Part shown: positions 35,460-45,433 of the stretch, in pieces | How positions within the stretch are numbered: position 1 is the first letter of the stretch | Layout: the number at the start of each line of letters is the position of its first letter | NCBI RefSeq assembly: GCF_050624435.1 | Contig: NC_134539.1 | Location: 124,377,025-124,441,024, forward strand | Source: Tenrec ecaudatus | Taxonomy: Eukaryota; Chordata; Mammalia; Afrosoricida; Tenrecidae | Direction: 5' to 3' | Length of the DNA: 64,000 nucleotides | Translations under genes and position numbers: made by a program | The notes under the pieces: model-generated | Told to the model about the DNA's origin: nothing | The model's database searches: none | Seen by the model: the letters and a program-made list of their open reading frames with translations, nothing else

Positions 35460-35954
35460 TGTGGCAGTTACATAATTTACTGTCAACTTGAGCAAAGGGG
35501 TGGAGTCTAGCCTGTCAATCAGGTCATAGCCAATGAGGCCTCTGTGTGAGCATGGCCTTCTCCTGAGGATTCTGGAAACTCCCGTCTTCCTCCCTGGAGG
35601 GGGGACACATGCTCTCTCTGCAAGACATTGCTGTTGACAAACTATATGGAGCTATGCTGATGGAGGACCCAGGTGGAGACCCACACCAACGCTGAGATGC
35701 TTCTACCAACACTGGATCCACAAGACTTTTCACCCACTGGCCTGTGATCTTCCTGTATTCGGCGTCATTGTATGTGTTGCGTGAGTCTGGAGAGGAATTT
35801 ATAGACTGGTATCGGATATATGGGCTAATATCACACTTGATCTGGACTGGGCTGGGATGTTTTCATAATACACAATTAATCTTTGATATAAAACTCTCTC
35901 TTACACAAATATGAGTGTCTCAATTTGTTCCTCTAGCCAACCCAGACTACCACA
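35460..35954 (+). mobile_element. LTR-like element (class III-like)
   Basis: 495 bp starting TGTGGCAGTTACATAATTTA and ending CCAGACTACCACA. The ends form an imperfect 8-bp inverted repeat with TG...CA termini. Flanks GCACG and GCAGG suggest a 5-bp duplication with one change. A diverged relative lies on the minus strand at 30165-30545 (shared cctgtcaatcaggtcat and agcaaaggggtggag). No internal region. Confidence 0.65.
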
Positions 35955-37254
35955 GCAGGAGAGGAGGCACACCTGTCATCCACCATGTAGGAATCTGCCT
36001 AGGGCTGAGGCTGTTAACGGTGACTCTTGCCCCGTGTGAAGTTCAGGAGAACGGACATCCCAGTCATGCCACTTTACGTTCCTATAAAGGTGAACACTCT
36101 CACAGTGAAGTTTCCTATGGAAAGGTAGATCCCAAGAAAAGAAATTGCGTCTCAAAGCTGGTGAGCCTTTTCTTTTTCTCCCCTGGAGTCTAGATTCTAA
36201 AGAGCAGAAACCCAGTGTCCTCTAGCTTCAAGGCAGATGGGGAGGCAGGCAGAGACCTCGAGAGCGATGGAGCCAGACTGTGCAGACGATAACCGACATC
36301 TAGAAGACCACCCCATTGGCCAGCAAGATGGGACAAGGAGCAACCTGAAGATGAGGGAGGGATCCCAGACCTGCAGAAAGCAATCTGCAAATGTTGTAAA
36401 TTTCACCTGAAAATCCCACAGTAGAAAGCATTTTTGCACATAATGTGCCCAAGTAAATGTGTACATCCATACACACACAGTAAACTAATGTACCAGGGGG
36501 TTGCCTGGTTTGGGGGACAAAACACTGAAACTCAGGAGTTTATTCGCATAAAAATACAGTATTTACAACAGGAAATGTTAGGGATTTTTTGAGTGCAACA
36601 TGACTTCAATATAAGAACAGTTAAACCGGCCCATTTTTGAAGCAACTAAACTACACAAAATGGAACCCACTGGAGCAGGCCCATATCCACTCTGCCAGGC
36701 CGGGCAGTGTCTCCACTAGCTCTCAGGACCACATCACTGAGCAAACAAAGGCTGAGGAAGCAGGTGCAAACCACACACTTGACCCGGGTAGTGTTACCTG
36801 CCAGAGGTCATGAGAAAGCACAATGTTTGAATCAAGCTAAGCAAAAATTACAGAGACAGGTCATTACTTTCCTCTCAGTTTTACTTTACTGCTAGATCGT
36901 AAACATTATGGAAAGCATAAATCATCTTGGGCTCACTGTTGCCCCTCAACTTTGTAGCATGAAGGCAGCAGGGGCAATAGATACATGGAGGGGCATGGCT
37001 GGGTTCCTACGAAAACCTTTCTTTGCATACTTAAAATTTGTTTTTCCTGGCTTTCTTCTGTGTCACGATATATTCTTCCTTTAATTTTTTTCAGTCACTA
37101 AAAAAATGAAAAATGAACAGGCATGGCTGGATCTGGCCTGCAGGGCTGTGGTTTGCGCTCTGATACCCCCCGCCCCCTCAGTCACACACACACTGCTCCC
37201 CCCCTCAGATCTCATCAACTCTGACTAAATGTAGTAAAGCTAGGAGACTTCAAC
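35955..37254. other. Intergenic, no gene recognised
   Basis: A possible hAT-type remnant at 37125-37165 (gatctggcctgcagggctgtgg); otherwise unique. Confidence 0.5.
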
Positions 37255-37470
37255 TCCTCACGTCCTCTGGGATCCCTTTATTAGGACACAACCCGGACAT
37301 CCAACAGTTCAGTCCGATCAGGAAGTGTTGCACAATCGCTACCACAGTTTCAAAACATTTTCTTCTTTCTTGTCCTCCTTGACATTAGCTCCCATTACCT
37401 CCCCACTTCCCCCATACCCCCAGGAACCCTTAATGTAGTTACTGTCGCTACATTCACCCATCTGGGACAC
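37255..37470 (-). mobile_element. L1-like 3' fragment, antisense
   Basis: caaaacattttcttctttct, tagctcccattacctcccc and atacccccaggaaccct follow the antisense pattern seen at 30.6 kb. Confidence 0.55.
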
Positions 37471-39227
37471 ATTTTAAAACAAGAAAGAGAAAAAAAGTTA
37501 TACTCTCAAATGTTCAATTAGGTTTTTATTGAAACTAATTTTCTAACATGTTTAGCAACATTTACATAGATTTTGATTACAACTACTACTAATAGGTGAC
37601 ACTTACATAAGACTTACGATGATGGTTAACTTAACAAAATGTAGCACTTTGGGCAAATAAAACATAACTGTCATTTGTTTTAATATAACACCTTAAAAAG
37701 GCATTTATTTCCATTTGAAACAACACAAGATGAATCAGATTTCTGATTCTTAAGGGCAAGCAATCAACAGAAAGGGAAGGAGGAGGTTATGGTAGGGCAG
37801 AAACAGGGAGAAAGGGTGAGAATATGCAAATATCCCTTGGTAACTGATCACTGTAAGAGCTGTTTTCTGGTAGAATCACATTCCGTCGGTACCGATAATA
37901 AGACGATGAAGATGGGCGTAGCTAAAGGCAAATAAAAAGAACCCAGGAGTGAGGAGCTGGCCCTAAACGAGATTACCAAGACGTGATTAAATGGCTTACA
38001 TGAGCTTCAAGCGTGGCCATCTTTCTTACACGGTGAAACGGAAAACAGTCCTTGTACCCACTGTGTCTAACCACGGACAGCAACAGGGCTGTTTCCCTGG
38101 AAACAACATTCTGCTCATCTAACGTCCACCTTTTTCCCAAAGAGCACACTTTGTAAACAGTCAATAAATAATCGTTTTAGCAGAGACTTTACTGATAGTA
38201 AAGGGAGTGACAGCTGAAATCTGTCAACAAAATCTCTTAGGGAAGATGAGACAAAGGAAATAAAATATATATGTACTATTTCCTTCCTTTTCAGAGACTA
38301 TTACTGAAACTAGTAGAGCAAAGGAGTGGAGAATTAGGCAAGTGAGCTGCTTCTGTGCTCAGTGGAACCAAATCTTCCTAACCTTTTTGCCTAGTAAAAA
38401 TAGCAAAGTTGTTCCCATGGAAGGCAGAAAAGACTGGTACGACAGATCTTGTAAACTGAATTTCATGATTAGGGAAGCCATATTTTCTTTTCAGTGCAAA
38501 TTATACTCAGCTACTTCCCTACACCAGCTATAATATGAGCATCTTGCTGCTGTGGAATTATATAGTTTCATAGAGAGGTTTCCCTAGATTTAAAAAAAAG
38601 TTTGCCTGATGTATACTTTACATATCATATAATTCACTTGCAATGTGTATAATTCAATTAGTTTTACTATATTTGCAGACTTCTGTAACCATCACCAAAG
38701 GCATACTTTTAAATATTAAGTAAATCGCTGAGAAAACTAACTCATAGTAATTAACTCTTTGAATGTCCTTCCCACACCCCACCCACTAACCACTTTCAAG
38801 GTTAAAACCTGGGGCCGACACTAATACATACTTGCCATATTGAATTGAAAGTGTTTTAAAGTTTATTCTCCAGGAAAGAACTGTTGTGTAAATAACAAGA
38901 GTGTTGAAAATAAGTTTGTTTCTGAGGATCAAATATACTTACTCAATTACCTGATTTTGAAAACAGTAACCCATAAAACTATCTGCGACAGAAAACCGAG
39001 GAGTTTGGAAACACCACAAATCCGATTAGGCTGAGGATGCACTTTTGGCAGGCAAAACGGGAAGCAGTTGTCATTCAGTTAGCATAATCCTCACCTTGTA
39101 GAATATTCAGAGGAAGTCTGGGTGATGACTAGCCTATAACTGCCCGTCTTCCCCAGCATGGCCCAGGGAACAGATACAAAATTCAAGGAATGAATTTCCT
39201 TGTTTTTGAAGAGGCCTACTCTGTTGT
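37471..39227. other. Repeat-poor block upstream of SRSF1
   Basis: About 1.75 kb in which I see no transposon, in contrast to its surroundings. A TTTATT at 37526 is an AATAAA on the minus strand. Conserved non-coding DNA or part of a divergent non-coding transcript is possible, not shown. Confidence 0.4.
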
Positions 39228-39395
39228 GAAGGGGCCCTGGTGGCACAGTGGGTTAAGCAGTGGATTGCTAACAAAGGTTGGCAGTTCAAAACGGCCAGGT
39301 GCTCCATGGGAGACAGATGAGGCTCTTTGCGTCCACAAAGACTTGTCTTGGAAAACCATGCAGCATCGCTAACATGCCCGATGAGTTGGTCATGG
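39228..39395 (+). repeat. Afrotherian SINE
   Basis: ggggccctggtggcacagtgg, gttaagcagtggattgctaa, gctccatgggagacagatgag: the clearest tRNA-like head in the window. Confidence 0.8.
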
Positions 39396-39564
39396 TTATT
39401 TTCACTGTGTGTGGGGCACGGATCACATCATGACATGAATGAAATGTTCCTCGTCCTCATTTACTAAGCAATTGTCCAATTTGTCGTCCAGCTATGCCAA
39501 TCCAGCTATAAGTTACTGGCAGGTTCAATGTAAGTATTCAGGTCATGAAAAAGGAATCTGCTTC

Positions 39565-39997
39565 GAGCATATACATGGGTACTGATAAGAGCTGGAAACA
39601 CAGGGAATCCAGGACAGGTAAACCCCTCAGGACCAATACTGAGAGTGACCATACCAGAAAGGGAAGGGGAAAGTGGGAGAAGAAAGGGGGAACTGATCAC
39701 AATGATTTACATATAACCCCCACCCAGGGGGCATAGACAACAGAAAAGTGGGTAAAGGGAGACATCGGTCAGTGTAAGACATGAAAAAATAATAATTTAT
39801 AAATTACCAAGGGTTCATGAGGGAGGGAGGGGGAAAATGAGGAACTGATGCCAAGGGCTCAAATAGAAAGCAAATGTTTTGAAAATGATGATGGCAACAA
39901 ATGTATAAATGTGCTTAACACAATGGATGGATGGATGGTGATATATGGTATATATGTATGATCTATGGATATGGGTTGTATAAACGATTGAAAAAAA
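39565..39997 (+). mobile_element. L1-like 3' end with about 17-bp TSD
   Basis: 5'-truncated copy whose tail is flanked by GAAAAAGGAATCTGCTTC (39547-39564) and GAAAAGGGATCTGCTTC (39998-40014), the target duplication of L1-type priming. Confidence 0.75.
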
Positions 39998-40029
39998 GAA
40001 AAGGGATCTGCTTCAGCCCTCCATGAACA

Positions 40030-40319
40030 CTTACACTCAAACTCACGCCCGAGTAGATTCCAACTCAGAGCCACCCTCCAGAACTACCCCTACTTTCTCG
40101 GGCTCTATCCCTCACTGCCATGGGCCCACAGGGCCACTGGTGAATTCTGATGCATAGGAACTCTCTCCGCAAAGGAGAACGACTTGGGGTTTCTGAGATC
40201 TTACATCTTTATGGGCGCACACAGCCTCAGCATTCTTCTCTGGAGTGACTAGTAAGTTCAAACCACTGATCTTGTCTTTAACAGTCCAATTCGTAGCCCA
40301 ACAAGCAACCAGGACTCCT
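40030..40319 (-). repeat. Afrotherian SINE, extended
   Basis: Antisense, with actgccatgggcccacagg inserted between the 3' part and the head (tcaaaccactgatcttgtc, acaagcaaccaggactcct). Confidence 0.6.
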
Positions 40320-40324
40320 CACGG

Positions 40325-40815
40325 AAACAGCTGACAAGAAATCACATAATGTATTTGCACTGGACAAATCTGCTGCAAAAGGCCTCTTTAAAGTGTTTTC
40401 TAAAAGCAAAGACGTCACTTTGAGGGCTAAGGTGTGCCTGACCCAAGTCATGGTAGTTTCCCTCACCTTATATGGATGTAAAAGACAAGAAATAAGGGAG
40501 ATTAAAAAAAAATCAATGTCTTTGGAATATGCTGGTGGTAAATAATATTGAATATACTATGGACTATCAGAAAAATCACAGCCATAATGCTCCTTAGAAG
40601 CAAGGATGGTCAGACCTCACTATGTACTTTGACTCTGTCATCAGCAGGAGGGTATCCCGGCTGGTAAAGCAGGGCGTCAGGGAAAGAGCAGCAGACCCTC
40701 AACAAGATGGACTGGGGCGGGAGGGTGAGCTCAAACATGCCAAAGATTGAGAAGACACAGGTCGCTTTCTTTCTGTTGCTTCTGAGTTAGAAATGATTTG
40801 GACAGCAACTGATAA
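40325..40815 (+). mobile_element. RTE/BovB C-terminal fragment
   Basis: Translation gives AAKGLFKVFSKSKDVTLRAK and VSLTLYGCKRQEIREIKK, the post-RT part of RTE proteins (usual form: SRDITLPTKV...MYGCESW). The tail with gagttagaaatgatttgg is diverged. Confidence 0.75.
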
Positions 40816-40839
40816 TTGCAACAATAATTCTTTTAGAAA

Positions 40840-40930
40840 CAGATGGCCATATCCTTTGCCTCAGCGCAGCTGGTGGGTTTAAACTGCCAACCTTTCAGTT
40901 AGCTGAGCAATTAGCCTCTTTGTCACCAAA
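40840..40930 (-). repeat. Afrotherian SINE, tRNA-like half
   Basis: ggtgggtttaaactgccaacc, agctgagcaattagcctc. Confidence 0.6.
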
Positions 40931-41427
40931 ATCACTAAATGAATCATGTTTTCTTTTGAGATTACTCTTGTGAATGGAAATATGTTAACCAACTTTGGAC
41001 ACTGATAACATTAAAATATTCTTAATTGTAATAATTACTATGTTAATGCCATCCTAGGACACCTTTGCCTACCACACCTAACCCCATCATTGACCTCAGA
41101 AACTACAATTTGGTTAAACTCACACAAAAAAGGCCAACATAAACAAGAGTAACCTATTCATCCTATATTAAAAGCTCTACGGTGCCCTCCTCTGAACTGA
41201 ATAAAAATCAGAAATAATTGCATTAAATCGGAGACAAGAATAAATCAAGTGCAGGCTTTTCTTATTTTTCTGGCATGAAAATGTCTTGAGGGTAAAAGCA
41301 CTATGTGTAAATCACTTCCATTATCACTGACTTTAACATTCGTCAAGGGAAGATAAGCCAGAACAATTCATTATAAACTGATGGATAAAAATTGGAACAG
41401 AAAGAAAAATGTTCTTGGTAAGAACTA

Positions 41428-41570
41428 AACCAAACTCACTGATGCTGAGTGGATTCCAACTCGTAGCAACCCTGTAGCGCAGGGGCGAACTGCCCTTGGG
41501 GGTTTCAAAGGCTGTAACTCTACACTGGAGTAAAGCTGAGGCTTTCTGAAGAACATGGTAGAGCCACAAG
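41428..41570 (-). repeat. Afrotherian SINE
   Basis: caaactcactgatgctgagt, gtagcaaccctgtagcgcag, tttcaaaggctgtaac. Confidence 0.75.
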
Positions 41571-42249
41571 ATGGTCTTTAATTATTTTTTTCTGCTACCA
41601 ATTGAATGGCCGGTGTTAGAAAGTGAATGGATTTTGTTAATATGCCGGCCTTTTTGACCAGCCTCTTCTTGTGAAAAACTGTTTCTTCTCTTTGTTTCAA
41701 AAGATATCCTTAAAGCACAGCCACAAGGGCAATCTATCCTTCCTCTACAAATTTTCCCCGTTTCCTTCCCCTTACAGCCCCCTTTAAGAATCTGATTGCA
41801 ACTTCCCATCTTCTCCCCAGGAAAAAAGAAGTGCATGCACACATACACCTAATTTTGTAAAATCATCACCAATAGTTCAAAGGACTATTATTAAAGGTCT
41901 CTGTAGCGCTGCTGAGGATCTACAGGCCCAGAGTAAGCAGTCCTGCTCAAGGTATTTCCAACTACATTTTGAGTTTTCATATCACTGAGAAACATCTGGA
42001 CTAAGAATAATAGGGCCCTCTCATATACAACTAATGTATTTTTATCTCTGAGGCACGTTGGGTCTTAAACATACTTGTTTCCTTCTTTACTGTGCCCTCT
42101 AGGACGCTCAGTCAAATGTGTGGCCCACACAGTCCACATTTTGAACATTAATCTGACCCAGTTATTTTTCTTGTTTTCCCACCCTCCGGATTTCTTCATC
42201 TGGTTTTAATGACGCTTTCAGGCTACCTTTGTAAAGCATCCTCGGGAGA
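41571..42249. other. Intergenic, no gene recognised
   Basis: No repeat or exon recognised. Confidence 0.5.
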
Positions 42250-42423
42250 CTAACACTGCCACCCAGTCGACTCTGCCTCACCGAGGTTTCATAGGGCAGG
42301 CAGGACTGCCTCTCTGGGTTCCTGAAACTGTTACCCTTTCCGGGGTACAAAGCCCATCCTTCTGTGCTGTCGGGTCGGGGGTTCCAAACGCCCACACACC
42401 GCCCCTATGCCACCAGGGCTGCT
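42250..42423 (-). repeat. Afrotherian SINE, nearest to the SRSF1 promoter
   Basis: actgccacccagtcgactctg, tagggcaggcaggactgcc, tatgccaccagggctgc. About 750 bp upstream of the CpG island; no repeat is recognised between it and SRSF1. Confidence 0.7.
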
Positions 42424-43481
42424 TTCCTTAGGGACAGGGGCTACAAAAATACACCAAGAAAATCACCCTAAAAACGATTCCTTTTAGCCTATTTACAACT
42501 CCAGGGTGCATTTTATGTTTGATTTCCAATATTCCACACAAAACATCTAGCCTTCAGATGTAGGTAGAAAAATGTAAAAACGGATTTCCCGGAACCAGCA
42601 TGAAAGAAAGAGGATCCCAGTCCTGACCCAACAACTACGGGCGTCCTCCTAGTACCCGAGACGCCTGGGAATGCGTTCAAAACCCCTATGAAATCAACGT
42701 GCACGGCTGAAAATGGTTTTAATTTCAGGATTTTACCAACGCAAATACGTTTTTCTTTCTGGGTCTTTGAAAGTGCAAAGGACAGGCACGGTTTATTCTG
42801 CGACATTTCCCTGCTCTCTGCTAGGCCGAGCGGCGACCGGAGGTCCTCAGTGGTCGGGATGAACGAGGAGGGTCCGGCCAGACGGACCAGCGGTAACAAA
42901 CGGCGTGTTGCCCCGAGCTAGGCGGAATTCTGAACCGAAGGTGGAACGGTACTTCACGCAGAACACTTACTACGAAACCTGACCTACATTCCCTCAAACT
43001 TGACTCCTGTCTGAGCAGCCGTCAGTCGGACGGCAGGAAACCAGGGAAGACGCCGAAGCGGCGGCCCCGCCGCCCGCGGCAATTCCCAGCCTAGGCGCAG
43101 TCTCGGAAGACGCACCCGTCTCCACACCCACAACCGGCCCCTCCCCCTCAGCCCCGCCTCCGGAGCTTCCCGCCAAAGGCCGTTAGCGTCGCGGAGCATT
43201 GTGGGACGGGGCGCAAGGCTCGGTTTCACATAGCCTTTCCAAGGCGCCGGAAGGCTTCACAAGAGGCTCGCTCTTTGACTTCGGATTCTCCTCGGCGACC
43301 CAGCTGTCATCAGTAGCTCCTCTGACGAGGATTCTGGGTGTCAGTGGCACCACTCCGCTGATCTCCGGTTGGCAAAGCCCTCCGGGAGTTGGGAACGCGG
43401 GGGACTTTTTTCCCCCCTCCGTGCGGAGGGTCACGTCGCGCGTGCGTATACGTCTCTTTACACGGCTTCCGTTACGCACTC

Positions 43482-43493
43482 TGCGCGTGCGCA
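43482..43493. promoter_or_regulatory. NRF-1 site in the SRSF1 promoter
   Basis: TGCGCGTGCGCA fits the NRF-1 consensus YGCGCAYGCGCR on the reverse strand with no mismatch and lies about 70 bp upstream of the presumed start site. NRF-1 commonly drives CpG-island housekeeping promoters. Occupancy is inferred. Confidence 0.6.
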
Positions 43494-43575
43494 CTATGCT
43501 AGACTAGCTGCTTCCTCCCGCTTCTCTTCCTCCCTCCTCCCCCCCCCCCCCGTATCCGTGCGCCGAGCTGATAAA

Positions 43576-43588
43576 GGCGCCATTTTGG
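43576..43588 (+). promoter_or_regulatory. YY1-like element in the SRSF1 leader
   Basis: GGCGCCATTTTGG resembles the YY1 core (GCCATNTTG) in the position just inside the 5' UTR where YY1 sites often lie in CpG promoters. Confidence 0.45.
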
Positions 43589-43687
43589 AGAGGCCGCGGG
43601 AGACGTGGTGTCGCTGCGGGCTCGCTCTGTCGTGCGCTAAGCTTGGTGGGAAGGCCTGTTCTCGAGTCCGCGCTTTTCGTCGTCGCC

Positions 43688-43881
43688 ATGTCCGGAGGTG
43701 GTGTGATCCGTGGCCCGGCAGGGAACAACGATTGCCGCATCTACGTGGGCAACTTACCTCCAGACATCCGAACCAAGGACATCGAGGACGTGTTCTACAA
43801 ATACGGCGCTATCCGCGACATCGATCTCAAGAATCGTCGCGGGGGCCCGCCCTTCGCCTTCGTGGAGTTCGAGGACCCGCG
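43688..43881 (+). CDS. SRSF1: SRSF1 coding exon 1
   Basis: Encodes residues 1-64 plus two bases of codon 65: the first three quarters of RRM1, with both RNP motifs. The exon ends CCGCG followed by the donor GTGAGC. The split Arg65 codon (CG|A) is completed by the first base of exon 2. Confidence 0.97.
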
Positions 43882-45433
43882 GTGAGCCGGCACGGGGCGT
43901 ACAGCTCGACGGAACTAGGTTGGGGGGAGGCTGTTTCAGAGGGGCGAGGCGCCACTGCCCGGGACGGAGTGAAGGGGGGCGTTGAGTCGAGGCGGCGAGG
44001 GTTCTCGGGCGGCGGGGCGCCCAGTGGGCCAGCCCGCAGCGGAGTCGCGGGCTCGGAGCGGGAAACTGAGGCGCCGCGGGCCGGCGTAGTGGCGGGGCGC
44101 CCGGCGTGCTCCGGGTGGGGGAGGGGCCATCGCTATTATGTAGCGCATGTGGGCTCGCTCGGCCGCGCTGCGCATGTGCGGGGTCGCCCCCTCGGGCCAG
44201 CCGGGCTTCCGCTGGCGGCGCCGCGGCTCAAGGCCCTGGCTTTCGGTGCTCCCACAGAGACGCGGAAGATGCGGTGTACGGTCGCGATGGCTATGATTAC
44301 GATGGATACCGTCTGCGCGTGGAGTTTCCTCGAAGCGGCCGCGGCACGGGCCGAGGCGGCGGCGGGGGTGGAGGCGGCGGAGCTCCCCGAGGCCGCTACG
44401 GGCCCCCCTCCAGGCGTTCTGAAAACAGAGTGGTTGTCTCTGGTAAGCCGGCGGCATTGGGGCGTCCCCGAGAAAAGGGAAAACGAACCTTTTAGAAGTT
44501 TCCCCGGCATGGTTGGTGTGGCAGTTGCACGTTTTAGGTCAGGTCCTGTTTTTTTCGCTTTGGGAGTGATTCTTTTTTCTGTAAACGGGTTTACCAGCCC
44601 CCCCCAAAAAAAACTTTCGTTAAAGGGCAGGGGCCAACTGTAAGAACCACCCGCGGAGCTTGTTAAAAATGTCAGTTCCGTGTCTCTGGGATGGGAAGAT
44701 ACAGCCACACGCAAGGGCTCGAACCGAATGCTTGGGTTCTGCTTTCTAGAATCTAATCAATCGGCTTGGTGCAGTGTACATGCCATCGTTCGTATTTGTT
44801 CTGTTGTACATTTTCAACTTAACGTGGCATCTGGAGTATTGAAAAAGTAATTCTCTTTTCAGGACTGCCTCCAAGTGGAAGCTGGCAGGATTTGAAGGAT
44901 CACATGCGTGAAGCAGGTGATGTATGTTATGCTGATGTTTACCGAGATGGCACTGGTGTCGTGGAGTTTGTACGGAAAGAAGATATGACCTATGCAGTTC
45001 GAAAACTGGATAACACTAAGTTTAGATCTCATGAGGTAGGTTATACACTTAATTCTTTTCTTTGGCCAGAATTGGATACAGTGGTCTTAAACAGTGGACT
45101 TGGCAGGTAAGGATTCAGGCAAGGGTGTCCAAGTAAAGTACCAGCTTTCTGGTGTTAGCTAACATTGTATTCATTCAGCATGCCTGAAACCAGATGAAAG
45201 CTTCGATCTTTCAATCGAAAGTTCTGTCTATCCAATAGGGAGAAACTGCCTACATCCGAGTTAAAGTTGATGGTCCCAGAAGTCCAAGTTACGGAAGATC
45301 TCGATCTCGAAGCCGTAGTCGTAGCAGGAGCCGTAGCAGAAGCAACAGCAGAAGTCGCAGTTATTCCCCAAGGAGAAGCAGAGGATCTCCGCGCTATTCT
45401 CCCCGTCATAGCAGATCTCGCTCTCGTACATAA
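43688..45433 (+). CDS. SRSF1: Serine/arginine-rich splicing factor 1 (SF2/ASF), complete, 4 coding exons
   Basis: SRSF1 is a nuclear-cytoplasmic shuttling SR protein that binds purine-rich exonic enhancers, promotes 5' splice-site choice by U1 snRNP, and acts in export, translation and NMD. Coding exons are 43688-43881, 44258-44442, 44863-45035 and 45239-45433. All three introns have GT..AG ends, and the joined frame is 249 codons including TAA, giving 248 residues, the usual length. The protein has RRM1 (RNP2 IYVGNL at residues 18-23, RNP1 GPPFAFVEF at 53-61), a nine-glycine linker, a pseudo-RRM2 carrying the SWQDLKD heptapeptide (133-139), and a C-terminal RS domain from about residue 198. 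The start ATG is the first in the CpG-island leader and is followed by the canonical [10 protein letters not shown] see no disabling change; the sequence looks essentially identical to the human protein. Introns are short (376, 420 and 203 bp). Confidence 0.98.
44258..44442 (+). CDS. SRSF1: SRSF1 coding exon 2
   Basis: Begins after the acceptor ...gctcccacag and encodes [19 protein letters not shown]..., the end of RRM1, then the Gly-rich linker (nine consecutive Gly codons) and the start of RRM2 up to VVVSG. The donor is tctg|gtaagc. The Gly run is GC-rich and would be prone to indels, but here it keeps the length I expect. Confidence 0.97.
44863..45035 (+). CDS. SRSF1: SRSF1 coding exon 3
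   Basis: Follows a pyrimidine-rich acceptor (ttctcttttcag) and encodes most of the pseudo-RRM2, starting [14 protein letters not shown], with the SWQDLKD RNA-contacting helix. It ends in phase 0 at CAT GAG before the donor gtaggt. Confidence 0.97.
45036..45110 (+). CDS. SRSF1: SRSF1 alternative C-terminus from intron 3 retention
   Basis: If intron 3 is retained, the frame runs on from His-Glu184 through 24 codons (VGYTLNSF...NSGLGR) to a TAA at 45108-45110. The product would lack the RS domain. Human SRSF1 has an intron-retaining RS-less isoform (ASF-3) that also begins VGYT, so the arrangement is expected; use of this tail here is inference. Confidence 0.5.
   Translation, partial: VGYTLNSFLWPELDTVVLNSGLGR
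45239..45433 (+). CDS. SRSF1: SRSF1 coding exon 4 (RS domain and stop)
   Basis: Starts GGA GAA ACT GCC TAC (GETAY) after tccaatag. It finishes RRM2 and encodes the RS domain: eight or more consecutive RS dipeptides, an NS interruption, then [25 protein letters not shown] is at 45431-45433. RS serines are the known SRPK/CLK targets. Confidence 0.97.
   Translation, partial: GETAYIRVKVDGPRSPSYGRSRSRSRSRSRSRSRSNSRSRSYSPRRSRGSPRYSPRHSRSRSRT

Larger units (their letters stand above)
43000..44250 (+). promoter_or_regulatory. SRSF1: SRSF1 CpG-island promoter and 5' UTR
   Basis: The sequence changes abruptly from AT-rich repeat DNA to CpG-dense DNA at about 43000 and stays so through intron 1. No TATA box sits at a useful distance from the probable start site near 43555. 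The leader from about 43555 to 43687 contains no ATG. The upstream half (43000-43250) is equally CpG-rich, so divergent transcription is possible. Confidence 0.85.

Noticed and set aside
43190-43202. ZNF143/THAP11 site at GCATTGTGGGA upstream of SRSF1
   Set aside because: Only the core resembles the motif; the ACTACAA part is absent.
43369-44643. 424-codon + frame over SRSF1 exons 1-2
   Set aside because: It crosses the introns and is out of frame with the real RRM1 coding sequence; low-complexity Arg/Ala/Gly composition.
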